A stretch of DNA of 33,089 nt from an uncultured Bacteroidales bacterium (GTDB lineage Bacteria > Bacteroidota > Bacteroidia > Bacteroidales > UBA4417), in the NCBI GenBank assembly GCA_903822525.1, contig CAIJPI010000249.1, forward strand, positions 1 through 33,089, read 5' to 3'. The position numbers and the translations under genes were made by a program. Numbering within the stretch: position 1 is the stretch's first letter; every line of letters starts with the position of its first letter. A model generated the notes under the pieces. It was not told where the DNA came from. It saw nothing but the letters and a program-made list of their open reading frames with translations, and made no database searches. Below are positions 23,179 through 31,349 of this stretch, one piece after another.

Positions 23179-23643
23179 TTAGAACGGCAGATCTTCAAGA
23201 TCAGCCGACTGCTGCGAGGGTTCTGTAATTGGAGGAACAACAGGAGGCTGGGCAGGGTGCGAATATGAACTGGCCGGCTGCGACTGAGTATTTCCTTCAC
23301 CGCTTCCTTCTTTGCGACCACCTAATAAAACAAGGTTATCGGCCTGTATTTCAGTGATATATTTTTTTGTTCCATCCTTGGCATCAAATGAACGGGTGCG
23401 GATTTTACCTTCGATATACACCTGGCTGCCTTTGTGAAGGAATTGCTCGGCTATTTCGGCCAGGCCGCGCCACATCACAATGTTATGCCATTCGGTATGC
23501 TGAACTTCATTGCCTTCTTTATCGCGCGAATACTCTGTTGTAGCAAGCGAAAAAGCTGCCTTCTTATACGTGTCGAATGTTTGAACTTCAGGATCTTTTC
23601 CCAGGTTCCCTACCAGAATTACTTTGTTTACACCTCGTGCCAT
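23179..23643 (-). CDS. ssb: Single-stranded DNA-binding protein
   Basis: 154 residues. OB-fold at about 1-110 (MARGVNKVILVGNLGKDPEV, then TEWHNIVMWRGLAEIAEQF, GSQVYIEGKIRTRSF), a Gln/Pro/Ser-rich linker, and the acidic tip DLEDLPF that recruits replication and repair partners. It binds single-stranded DNA as a tetramer. It has its own promoter (TACATTTG) and terminator between mutY and gldE, so it is probably also an independent transcription unit. Confidence 0.97.
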   Translation of the reverse strand: MARGVNKVILVGNLGKDPEVQTFDTYKKAAFSLATTEYSRDKEGNEVQHTEWHNIVMWRGLAEIAEQFLHKGSQVYIEGKIRTRSFDAKDGTKKYITEIQADNLVLLGGRKEGSGEGNTQSQPASSYSHPAQPPVVPPITEPSQQSADLEDLPF

Positions 23644-23673
23644 ATGGATTGGATTGTAGATTTAATATAAACA

Positions 23674-23702
23674 CAAATGTAATTCAATTTAAATCCGGAC
23701 AA
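23674..23702 (-). promoter_or_regulatory. Promoter of ssb
   Basis: On the minus strand TTG (23702-23700), an 18-nt spacer and TACATTTG (23681-23674) match the Bacteroidota -33/-7 pattern. The -7 element ends 30 nt before the ATG at 23643. Confidence 0.6.
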
Positions 23703-23744
23703 TAGTGATGTTGATAAATTATGTAATTGCAAGGGTTCAAGCCG

Positions 23745-24803
23745 CTATATCCAATTAGCCAGATACCTGTCAATTAACCTGGGTAAAGGAAGTTCATCAA
23801 TTTTACTTTTTTTGATTGCAATCAGGGTTCCATCGTCATCCGGAATCTGTGGTATGGTTATCCTGATAAATTTAGCCAGTAGCGTGCGATGCGAAAGCTG
23901 GTGTATATACTCGTCCGAAACATGCGTAACCACTAAGGGTAAACTCCCCAGCAACCCATTGATTTTGCAAATTGCAAGCACTTCGTCCGCTTCCACAGCG
24001 CTTTCGGTTTCTATACAGGGGAAATCGTACATGTTTTTCCAGATGTCGTTGCCGGTGCGTTTCCGCATAAGAATGAATGCTTCCTTATCTTGCATAAAGC
24101 TGATCACCAGGTAATTCAGGTGACGGACTGTTGGAAGCTTCTTTGGGGTTTTAAGCGGGTAGTTTGTGGTTTGGTTTTTTTTAAGTGCTTCACACCAAAA
24201 TGCAAGTGGGCAGGCATGGCAGGCCGGGCTTTTCGGACTGCAGATCAATGCACCGAGTTCCATTATGGACTGATTGAAAGTTCCCGGGTCACTTCCATTC
24301 AGGAGGCTGTTTGCCAGTCCGGCTATAAGTGAGCGACCGGAATTTGTATCCACCTCTGTATCAAGAGCGTACAAACGTGAAAGAACACGGGTTACATTTC
24401 CATCAACTACGGCAGTGGGTTCATCGAAGCAGATAGAAGCGATGGCAGCAGCAGTATAGTCACCGATTCCTTTCAGTTTTTTTAACCCTGATGCCGATTG
24501 CGGGAAAATGCCATGGTAATTTTCAACAATTTCCATGGCCGTATGATGCATATTCCTTGCCCTCGAATAATACCCAAGTCCCTGCCAGAGTTTCAGCACA
24601 TCCTGTTCGGAAGCTGCAGCCAGGCCCTGCACATCAGGAAAAGCAAGCAGGAACCTGTGATAGTAGTCCATCCCCTGATTAACCCTTGTTTGCTGCAATA
24701 TAACCTCCGAAAGCCATATTTTATAAGGATCGCGGGTTTCGCGCCAGGGAAGGGAGCGCTTGTTATCGTGATACCATTCAATGAGTGATTGTGAAATATG
24801 CAT
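23745..24803 (-). CDS. mutY: A/G-specific adenine glycosylase MutY
   Basis: 352 residues. The catalytic Glu33 lies in WLSEVILQQT, the helix-hairpin-helix is LKGIGDYTAAAIAS (about 110-123), and the catalytic Asp134 in VVDGNVTRV. The [4Fe-4S] cluster is Cys188-x6-Cys195-x2-Cys198-x5-Cys204. The C-terminal NUDIX-like domain (about 230-352) recognises 8-oxoG. The enzyme removes A mispaired with 8-oxoG, protecting against G-to-T changes. All key residues are present. It is first in the leftward run mutY-ssb-gldE-gldD, an arrangement common in Bacteroidota. Confidence 0.96.
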   Translation of the reverse strand: MHISQSLIEWYHDNKRSLPWRETRDPYKIWLSEVILQQTRVNQGMDYYHRFLLAFPDVQGLAAASEQDVLKLWQGLGYYSRARNMHHTAMEIVENYHGIFPQSASGLKKLKGIGDYTAAAIASICFDEPTAVVDGNVTRVLSRLYALDTEVDTNSGRSLIAGLANSLLNGSDPGTFNQSIMELGALICSPKSPACHACPLAFWCEALKKNQTTNYPLKTPKKLPTVRHLNYLVISFMQDKEAFILMRKRTGNDIWKNMYDFPCIETESAVEADEVLAICKINGLLGSLPLVVTHVSDEYIHQLSHRTLLAKFIRITIPQIPDDDGTLIAIKKSKIDELPLPRLIDRYLANWI

Positions 24804-25159
24804 AGCACTTGTTAGAGAAAAAGAACAAACTTTCGGGATATCGGTTCAAAAGTAGACAGATATCCCCTTCCACTCAACGATTGAAATGCTTATTTGACCG
24901 ATTGCAGGGAAATCGATTTCTGTTTTCTATTATCTTGCAACCTCATTTTCCTGTAAATATAATTTTATTCCGGCATGTTCATAATCTAAAGGAAAAGTTA
25001 GAGCTATACTAAGGAATTGAGTTTACTATGCGGCATAGAGTAGCTCGCTGAATTAAACTAACATAGAAGCAGCAACTGTTTTTCTTTAATTTGGCCTCAT
25101 TTAAGCAGGCTAATAAGCCTTAAAACAGCAACAAGGAAACACCCGATCATTTTTTGCAG
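24804..25159. other. Intergenic region between divergent mutY and OPT genes
   Basis: About 355 bp of AT-rich sequence without a supported ORF, tRNA or repeat array. A small inverted repeat AGGCT-N4-AGCCT occurs near 25108-25121. Any mutY promoter lies here but I could not identify a full -7 match. Confidence 0.4.
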
Positions 25160-25167
25160 TATTTTTG
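25160..25167 (+). promoter_or_regulatory. Promoter (-7 element) of the OPT transporter gene
   Basis: TATTTTTG is a perfect TAnnTTTG match 23 nt before the ATG at 25191. No good -33 element is seen at the expected spacing. Confidence 0.5.
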
Positions 25168-25190
25168 AAACACTCTTAACGCAAATAATT

Positions 25191-27173
25191 ATGTCAGAAA
25201 ACCTACAAGAACCCATCAAAGGCCTCCCCGAAAACGCCTATACCGAACTGAAACCGGGCGAAACCTACGAACCTATCATGTCGCCGAATAAGGTGTATCC
25301 CGAAGTAAACACCTGGAGTGTGATCTGGGGGATTGTGATGGCTGCTGTTTTTTCAGCCGCAGCGGCATATCTTGGGCTCAAAATCGGGCAGGTTTTCGAA
25401 GCAGCTATTCCTATAGCGATTATTGCGGTGGGACTTTCCACTGTATTCAAACGCAAAGGTGCGCTAGGCGAAAATGTAATTATCCAATCCATTGGAGCCA
25501 GTTCAGGCGTTATAGTAGCCGGGGCTATTTTCACACTTCCGGCTTTGTATATTCTTAACCTGCAGGTGCAGTTTTACCAGATTTTCATGTCGTCATTATT
25601 GGGTGGTTTCCTGGGTATCTTGTTCCTGATTCCTTTCCGTAAATATTTCGTCAGCGAAATGCACGGCAAATATCCTTTCCCGGAAGCTACCGCTACTACC
25701 GAAGTTCTGGTTTCGGGAGCAAAAGGTGGTAACCAGGCACGTTTGCTGCTTGTAGCCGGACTTATCGGAGGTATCTATGATTTTGTGATCGCCACTTTTG
25801 GACTTTGGGCCGAAGTGTTTACCACCCGTGTTATTCCAATCGGACAGGAACTGGCTGATAAAGCGAAAATCGTATTCAAAATGAATGTAGGAGCCGCTGT
25901 TTTAGGCCTTGGATATATCATCGGGTTGAAATATGCCGCCATTATTGCCGCAGGTTCGTTTGTTGGCTGGTATGTGGTAATTCCGATAATTAATTTCTTT
26001 GCCGACGGACAAACCCTTGCTGTTGGCACCAACATTACCGCCCTTATCGGCAATATGTCGGCTGAGCAGATATTTGCAGCCTATGTCCGCCCGATCGGGA
26101 TCGGAGGAATTGCAATGGCCGGCATTATCGGAATCATCCGCTCGAGTGGTATTATCAAATCAGCCATAAGCCTTGCAGGCAAGGAAATGTTCGGTAAACA
26201 TGAAGGAACTAAAACCAACCTCCGCACCCAGCGCGATTTACCCATGGCGATAATTGCCGGCGGAATCGTACTTACCGCTGTTGTAATCCTGATATTCTTC
26301 CATTTTGGCGTTGTGCACAACATTAAATACGCATTGGTTGGCTTGGGAATAGTTATGGTGATTGCATTCCTTTTCACAACCGTTGCTGCCAATGCCATTG
26401 CTATAGTAGGAACCAACCCTGTTAGCGGAATGACACTTATGACGCTTATTATTTCATCGCTTATACTGGTTTCAGTTGGCCTGAAAGGTTCAGCCGGAAT
26501 GGTTGCTGCACTTTTAATAGGCGGTGTAGTATGCACGGCACTTTCGATGGCGGGTGGATTCATAACCGACCTGAAAATCGGTTACTGGATGGGGACTTCG
26601 CCATACAAACAGCAATCCTGGAAATTCCTCGGAACATTTGTATCGGCCATTACCGTTGGCGGAGTAATTATGGTATTAAATAAAACATACGGTTTTACAG
26701 GCGAAAACGCCATGGTAGCACCCCAGGCAAATGCTATGGCTGCTGTAATTCAACCTATGATGAGTGGCCAGCCGGCTCCCTGGATGCTTTATGCAGCTGG
26801 CGCTTTCCTTTCACTTATTTTAACCATGATTGGAGTTCCGGCACTTGCATTCTCCCTTGGAATGTTTATTCCACTGCAGCTCAACACACCGCTTCTGTTA
26901 GGCGGAATAATAGCCAATTTCGTTGGCAACCGCAGCAAGGACGAAAAACTTAACCAGGCCCGTCGCGAAAGAGGTACACTGATTGCTTCCGGTTTTATTG
27001 CCGGTGGTGCCTTGATGGGTGTGATAAGCGCTGTGTTAGCGAATTTCGGAATCAACTTTATAAACAAGGAATGGTTCGAATCGCATAGCGCCGAAGCACT
27101 GGCATTGCTTATGCTGGCTATTCTTTGCGGATACTTTATCTGGGAAACGCTGAGGGCGAAAAAGGAGGAATAG
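25191..27173 (+). CDS. OPT-family oligopeptide transporter
   Basis: 660 residues with about 15 hydrophobic segments. The cytoplasmic N-terminus is Pro/Glu-rich; TM1 (about 40-62) reads VIWGIVMAAVFSAAAAYLGL, followed by GLKIGQVFEAAIPIAI, GENVIIQSIGASSGVIVAGAIF, FPEATATTEVLV and the conserved NPVSGMTLMTLI (about 410-421). These identify the prokaryotic OPT/YSL branch, proton-coupled importers of oligopeptides or peptide-like metal chelates. Peptidase T is encoded downstream in the same direction, supporting a peptide substrate. It has its own promoter. The 159-nt gap to the KilA-N gene holds a G-rich direct repeat (GAGTGGGAGAA at 27204 and 27220). Confidence 0.93.
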   Translation: MSENLQEPIKGLPENAYTELKPGETYEPIMSPNKVYPEVNTWSVIWGIVMAAVFSAAAAYLGLKIGQVFEAAIPIAIIAVGLSTVFKRKGALGENVIIQSIGASSGVIVAGAIFTLPALYILNLQVQFYQIFMSSLLGGFLGILFLIPFRKYFVSEMHGKYPFPEATATTEVLVSGAKGGNQARLLLVAGLIGGIYDFVIATFGLWAEVFTTRVIPIGQELADKAKIVFKMNVGAAVLGLGYIIGLKYAAIIAAGSFVGWYVVIPIINFFADGQTLAVGTNITALIGNMSAEQIFAAYVRPIGIGGIAMAGIIGIIRSSGIIKSAISLAGKEMFGKHEGTKTNLRTQRDLPMAIIAGGIVLTAVVILIFFHFGVVHNIKYALVGLGIVMVIAFLFTTVAANAIAIVGTNPVSGMTLMTLIISSLILVSVGLKGSAGMVAALLIGGVVCTALSMAGGFITDLKIGYWMGTSPYKQQSWKFLGTFVSAITVGGVIMVLNKTYGFTGENAMVAPQANAMAAVIQPMMSGQPAPWMLYAAGAFLSLILTMIGVPALAFSLGMFIPLQLNTPLLLGGIIANFVGNRSKDEKLNQARRERGTLIASGFIAGGALMGVISAVLANFGINFINKEWFESHSAEALALLMLAILCGYFIWETLRAKKEE

Positions 27174-27203
27174 AAAGGATTAGTATGCTTGCGTTGACAG
27201 GTT

Positions 27204-27230
27204 GAGTGGGAGAAGGCGCGAGTGGGAGAA
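27204..27230 (+). repeat. G-rich 11-bp direct repeat after the OPT stop
   Basis: GAGTGGGAGAA occurs at 27204-27214 and 27220-27230, followed by ATGGGAGA, in the 159-nt gap between the OPT stop and the KilA-N ATG. It has the same position and purine-rich character as the tract after cysD. Confidence 0.6.
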
Positions 27231-27332
27231 ATGGGAGACAAAGTAGCCCGATTTTCATTTAATACGTGAGACATTAAAATAAGGGCAAAACTTAATCCAT
27301 ATTTGGAATTACTGTTTTACAAACCGGGAAAT

Positions 27333-28157
27333 ATGTCAAAGAAGAAGACGATTCATGTTCAAGGCACAGAAATTTCAATTTATCAGGGCAATAATCTGGA
27401 ATATATTTCTCTGACTGATATGGCCCGTTACAGAGACGCTGAAAGAACAAATTATATTATTCAGAATTGGATGAGAACGCGGAATGCAATCGAATTCTGC
27501 GGACTTTGGGAACAAATGAATAATCCCGGTTTTAAAAGCATCGATTTCGATGCTTTTAAAAATGAATCCGGATTGAATAGCTTTACCCTCACTCCTCAGA
27601 AATGGATAACAGCAACCAATGCTATTGGATTAATTTCTAAATCAGGGAGGTATGGTGGAACCTTTGCCCACAAGGATATTGCATTTGAGTTTGCAACATG
27701 GCTAAGTACACCATTTAAGTTTTACCTTATCAAAGAGTTTCAGCGCCTTAAAGAAGAAGAAACTGATAGATTAAAAGTAGGGTGGAATATCCAGCGCACT
27801 CTTGCTAAAGTTAATTATCATATCCACACCGATGCAATTAAAGAAAACCTTATACCTGCTGAATTAACCAAACAACAAACCAGTTTTGTTTATGCCAGCG
27901 AAGCCGATATGCTTAACATGGCATTGTTTGGAAAAACTGCGCTCCAATGGAGAAACGAAAATCCAAACGCAGAAGGAAACATCCGGGATATGGCAACAAT
28001 CGAACAATTAGTTGTTCTTTCGAATATGGAAAGTATCAATGCAGTATTGATTCATCAGGGTTTGCAACAAAGCGAACGTCTTGTTCAATTAAACCGGGTA
28101 GCCATTATGCAAATGAAATCATTGCTGGAACATAATAGCAGTAGAAATTTAAAATAA
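27333..28157 (+). CDS. KilA-N domain protein
   Basis: From ATG 27333, 274 residues (a TTG at 27303 would add ten residues that look unlike protein). The KilA-N domain spans about 1-115: TIHVQGTEISIYQGNNLEYI, SLTDMARYRDAERTNYIIQNWMRTRN, then WITATNAIGLISKSGRYGGTFAHKDIAFEFATWL, with FKFYLIKEFQRLKEEE at its end. KilA-N is a DNA-binding-type domain common in phages and large DNA viruses; free-standing chromosomal copies are frequent in Bacteroidota and largely uncharacterised. The C-terminal 150 residues are helical with no named domain. It ends 16 nt before pepT, so the two are probably co-transcribed. No other phage genes are nearby. Confidence 0.87.
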   Translation: MSKKKTIHVQGTEISIYQGNNLEYISLTDMARYRDAERTNYIIQNWMRTRNAIEFCGLWEQMNNPGFKSIDFDAFKNESGLNSFTLTPQKWITATNAIGLISKSGRYGGTFAHKDIAFEFATWLSTPFKFYLIKEFQRLKEEETDRLKVGWNIQRTLAKVNYHIHTDAIKENLIPAELTKQQTSFVYASEADMLNMALFGKTALQWRNENPNAEGNIRDMATIEQLVVLSNMESINAVLIHQGLQQSERLVQLNRVAIMQMKSLLEHNSSRNLK

Positions 28158-28173
28158 TCTTTCAAAAAAGTAA

Positions 28174-29415
28174 ATGCATATGAAAACCAAAATCCTAAAC
28201 CGCTTCCTCCAATACGTTGCCATCGATACCCAAAGCGACGATACATCAACAACTTTCCCCAGCACGGCAAAGCAATTTGATATGCTGAACCTGCTTCACG
28301 ATCAGCTAAAGGCTTTTGGCCTGGCTGATGTGAGCATTGATTCAAATGGCTATGTGATGGGAACATTGCCATCGAATACTTCTAAAAAAGTTCCTGTAAT
28401 CGGCTTTGTGTCGCACGTGGATACAAGTCCCGATATGAGCGGAGCCAATATCAAACCACGACTGATTGAAAATTACGACGGGAAAGATATCGTTCTCAAC
28501 CTGGATAAAAATATAGTGATGTCGACAATCGATTTCCCTGAACTGGAAGAATACGTTGGACAGACCCTGATTGTGACGGATGGCAACACACTGCTTGGCG
28601 CCGATGATAAAGCCGGTGTTACCGAAATTATGGCCGCCATCGAATACCTGGTTAAACATCCTGAAATTGAGCACGGAACCCTGAAAGTTGGTTTTACTCC
28701 CGACGAAGAAGTAGGCCGTGGCGTCGACTTTTTTGATGTAAAAAAATTCGGTGCCGATTTTGCCTATACCATGGACGGTGGTGGCATTGGCGAACTGGAA
28801 TATGAAAATTTTAATGCTGCCGGAGCAAAAGTCATCATCCAGGGAAGGAATATCCATCCGGGCTATGCCAAAAACAAAATGAAAAACGCCATTCTGATGG
28901 CAACAGAGTTCAATGCCTTGCTGCCGGTGAACGAGCGGCCCGAATTTACACAGGATTACGAAGGCTTTTACCACCTTATCAAGCTGGAAGGATCAGTCGA
29001 AAACTCATTTATTCAGTACATTATCCGCGATCACGATAAGCCTAAGTTTGAACTGAAAAAGCAATTTTTCAGGGAGTGTGTCGATTTTATGAATAAACGT
29101 TATGGTGAAGGCTGCTTTACACTCGAAATGAAGGACCAGTATTATAATATGCGTGAGATGGTCGAACCGGTTTACCACGTGGTTGCCACAGCACAGGAAG
29201 CTATGGAACAGTTGGGAATTGTACCTAAAGTAGTGCCAATACGCGGTGGTACCGATGGAGCCCGTCTTTCGTATATGGGTCTTCCCTGCCCGAACATATT
29301 TGCAGGCGGGCATAATTTTCACGGTAAAATGGAATATGTTCCGCTCGAATCTATTGTAAAAGCTACAGAAGTTATTCTGAAAATAGTGGAACTGTATACA
29401 CAGAAAAGCAATTAA
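28174..29415 (+). CDS. pepT: Peptidase T (tripeptide aminopeptidase)
   Basis: 413 residues of an M20 di-zinc peptidase. Metal and catalytic residues are visible: His81 and Asp83 in SHVDTSPD, bridging Asp144 in LGADDKAG, general base and ligand Glu178/Glu179 in TPDEEVGRG, Asp201 in YTMDGG, and His380 in GGHNFHGKME. It removes the N-terminal residue of tripeptides in the cytosol. Two in-frame ATGs (28174 and 28180) are possible; MKTKILNRFLQYV from 28180 looks closest to the family start. It follows the KilA-N gene by 16 nt and the OPT importer is upstream, suggesting a peptide-use cluster. A strong terminator follows, whose sequence, with the last pepT codons, is duplicated at 31101-31202. Confidence 0.96.
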   Translation: MHMKTKILNRFLQYVAIDTQSDDTSTTFPSTAKQFDMLNLLHDQLKAFGLADVSIDSNGYVMGTLPSNTSKKVPVIGFVSHVDTSPDMSGANIKPRLIENYDGKDIVLNLDKNIVMSTIDFPELEEYVGQTLIVTDGNTLLGADDKAGVTEIMAAIEYLVKHPEIEHGTLKVGFTPDEEVGRGVDFFDVKKFGADFAYTMDGGGIGELEYENFNAAGAKVIIQGRNIHPGYAKNKMKNAILMATEFNALLPVNERPEFTQDYEGFYHLIKLEGSVENSFIQYIIRDHDKPKFELKKQFFRECVDFMNKRYGEGCFTLEMKDQYYNMREMVEPVYHVVATAQEAMEQLGIVPKVVPIRGGTDGARLSYMGLPCPNIFAGGHNFHGKMEYVPLESIVKATEVILKIVELYTQKSN

Positions 29416-29478
29416 CCCTTTCCATACTGAAATCATTCCGGAATGGCTGCCAGTGTGTGCAGCCATTTTTGTTTTCAA
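29376..29478 (+). repeat. Direct repeat, copy A (pepT 3' end plus terminator)
   Basis: This 103-bp segment (last 13 pepT codons, stop and terminator) recurs at 31101-31202 with about seven substitutions and one single-base gap; the last 47 bp are identical. Being inside an intact gene, copy A is the source. Confidence 0.9.
29442..29475 (+). terminator. Intrinsic terminator of pepT
   Basis: Perfect 9-bp stem AATGGCTGC (29442-29450) / GCAGCCATT (29459-29467), 8-nt loop, followed by TTTGTTTT. It starts 27 nt after the pepT stop. Confidence 0.9.
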
Positions 29479-29577
29479 CCCGTAATAGAAATTGGGAAAT
29501 AGAAGAAAATCAAAATCATTCCAAGGTATCAGCACAAGTCCGCACATGATTCATTAGGATTTTTTGTTCCTTATTTA

Positions 29578-29585
29578 TATTTTTG
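29578..29585 (+). promoter_or_regulatory. Promoter (-7 element) of the second T9SS protein gene
   Basis: TATTTTTG is a perfect TAnnTTTG match, 72 nt before the ATG at 29658. No clear -33 element at normal spacing. Confidence 0.45.
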
Positions 29586-29657
29586 AAAATCAATATCTAT
29601 AATTGAATTGTTAAATATAAATTCTAACCTTAAAATATTCATTTAACTTATTCATCG

Positions 29658-30707
29658 ATGAAAAAACATGTACCATTGCTTCTTGCAATTTTCTTGATTT
29701 CAATGATTTCCCTCCACTGCAAAGCCCAGGGGAAAGTTCTTTTTGTGAATGATAATGGTGTTTTCATTTCAAATACGGATACAGTTCTGACCGCGCTTTC
29801 TGCTGTAGGTATAGAATACGATTTGTTCAATGCCCGCGACAGCCTGCGTTCGCCAACAGCAGCTGAAATGCAATCGTATCCGCTTGTAATTTGGTATTGC
29901 TCAACCGACGGGGTTAAAAATTATCTGTGGGGCGCTAACGACAGTGATAATATCGAATTGATAGTCTATCTCGAAACCGGTGGGAAATTGTGGCTTATGG
30001 GCACCGATTTTCTGTACGACAGGTATGGCAGTGCCCCGGATGTATTTCAACCCGGTGATTTTGTATACGATTACCTGGGAATTTCGGACTATACTGCACA
30101 ATCCTACGGTGACGATGGTGGCCTGGGTGTGCCTGAACTTGATCCGGAAAATATACCATCCATGATTCTGGAACTTGATACCATCAGGTGGATTTATTCT
30201 TCAGCCTGGTGGGTTGATGGATGTTCCCCTGTTGCCAGTGCGGCATCCGTTTACAAAATGGGTCCCGCATCATACCCTCTTCACGGATTAAGTTCTGCTG
30301 TTTATAACCATTACAATGATTACGCTGGTCAAAAGGAACTTACTTTTTTCTTTGATCCTGCACTGGTGGATTCTTACCAGAATCGGGTTAATCTCTTTTT
30401 ATGGTCATATGCCAGTTTCTTCCTGCTTCCTCCCGGGTTTGCTGAATTGCCTGAAGCCTCGACGCCTTTAATCACCGGACAGAATCCTGTTAGCGATAAA
30501 CTAAAGTTTAAAGTTCCTGAAACTGTGGCCGGAAGCATATTAAATGTCCGGATTTCAGATCTCAGCGGTAAAATGGTCTATAACAAAACGAATTCAAACC
30601 AGGAAGTTTTCAGCCTTGATGTATCATCCTTCAGCACGGGTTCGTATGTGCTTAGTGTTTCAGATGATAAAAATATGTATTACCAGAAATTTGTAGTAAG
30701 CAGGTAA
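29658..30707 (+). CDS. T9SS-exported protein with GATase1/ThuA-like domain
   Basis: 349 residues. Signal peptide (MKKHVPLLLAIFLISMISLHCKA, before QGK). Residues about 25-130 (KVLFVNDNGVFISNTDTVLTAL, YDLFNARDSLRSP, YPLVIWYCSTDGVKN, LIVYLETGGKLWLMGTDFLYD) have the alternating strand-helix pattern of the class I glutamine-amidotransferase-like fold found in ThuA-like and DUF4350 proteins; no catalytic Cys is apparent at the usual elbow. The end (about 270-349, TGQNPVSDKLKFKVPE, VRISDLSGKMVYN, GSYVLSVSDDKNMYYQKFVVSR) is a T9SS type A sorting domain. The protein should be delivered to the cell surface or outside. It is monocistronic. Fold assignment is tentative; the sorting domain is clear. Confidence 0.8.
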   Translation: MKKHVPLLLAIFLISMISLHCKAQGKVLFVNDNGVFISNTDTVLTALSAVGIEYDLFNARDSLRSPTAAEMQSYPLVIWYCSTDGVKNYLWGANDSDNIELIVYLETGGKLWLMGTDFLYDRYGSAPDVFQPGDFVYDYLGISDYTAQSYGDDGGLGVPELDPENIPSMILELDTIRWIYSSAWWVDGCSPVASAASVYKMGPASYPLHGLSSAVYNHYNDYAGQKELTFFFDPALVDSYQNRVNLFLWSYASFFLLPPGFAELPEASTPLITGQNPVSDKLKFKVPETVAGSILNVRISDLSGKMVYNKTNSNQEVFSLDVSSFSTGSYVLSVSDDKNMYYQKFVVSR

Positions 30708-30823
30708 TATATTTCAGTCGTCCATTCTTTTTATTCGGCTTCGCCGCTCATCCATGTGTTAAAAGCAAGGGTTTTAGCCCGGCTTACAACAATATCAATT
30801 TTAAGATAGTGTTTAATTTCAAC

Positions 30824-31104
30824 CTAAAGCTTAAAATTAAAATAGTTGTACACCTTCTGAATGGCTTCGACAGAAACAGAATACTGCCATTTCCCTTCTT
30901 CACAACTATATTTTTGCCTGTCAGGTGCATGTAACGGTTACGAATATTATCAATTCCCACACCAGTTGAAGGATCCTTATCAATCTTTATTTTTAATGTG
31001 TTTTCGATCACAATAAACATACTTTCAAAAATATAAACTCTGACATGAAAAGGGTCTTCTTTCGAAACCACGTTGTGTTTGAGTGCATTTTCAAGCAACA
31101 TCTG
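30824..31104 (-). pseudogene. Decayed C-terminal fragment of a LytS-type histidine kinase
   Basis: Reading leftward from 31104: QMLLENALKHNVVSKEDPFHV (N-box with Asn), FIVIENTLKIKIDKDPSTGVGIDNIRNRY (G-box) and LTGKNIVVKK. This is the HATPase half of the LytS/YehU-type sensor kinases common in Bacteroidota. Everything upstream (membrane region and phospho-accepting His) is missing: the fragment begins at the N-box, where the duplicated pepT tail begins. Near the end the frame shifts; the expected last strand QYSVSVEAIQKVYNYF is in another frame, ending at TAG 30826-30824, while the unshifted frame runs on to 30784 with unlikely sequence. Truncation plus frameshift mean it is not functional. 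Confidence 0.75.
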
Positions 31105-31202
31105 AAAATAGTGGAACGTATACAAAGAAAGGCAATTAGCCCTTTCCAAACGGACATCATTCCGGAATGGCTGCCAGTGTGTGCAGCCATTTTTGTTTTC
31201 AA
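31101..31202 (+). repeat. Direct repeat, copy B (pepT tail and terminator duplicated)
   Basis: About 92% identical to 29376-29478, including the complete terminator hairpin. It is joined at 31101 to the kinase fragment, with a short overlap (TCTG) shared at the junction. No pepT coding function remains. Confidence 0.9.
31166..31199 (+). terminator. Duplicated copy of the pepT terminator
   Basis: Identical stem AATGGCTGC/GCAGCCATT (31166-31174, 31183-31191) and T-rich tail as after pepT. It now lies in front of the padR promoter and could shield it from upstream transcription. Confidence 0.8.
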
Positions 31203-31349
31203 GCGGGATTAGCAATTTTAAAAGGGGAAAATATCAAAAATATTCAGGGTGTTGAATAAAGTTTTAAAATTTATGCAATGGAGTGTAAATTCTATATCAT
31301 TGTTATTCTGTTTGATACAATAAAACTATAAATATATATTGCATTATTT

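Noticed and set aside
27333-28157. KilA-N gene as a prophage marker
   Set aside because: No integrase, capsid, tail, lysis or attachment-site features nearby, and the flanks are housekeeping or transport genes.
28342-28974. Minus-strand ORF of 210 codons inside pepT
   Set aside because: Fully antisense to pepT, whose metal ligands are all present; a by-product of codon usage.
29005-29547. Minus-strand ORF of 180 codons overlapping pepT
   Set aside because: Antisense to an intact peptidase gene. Its N-terminus resembles the 64-codon ORF at 31008-31202 only because the DNA is duplicated.
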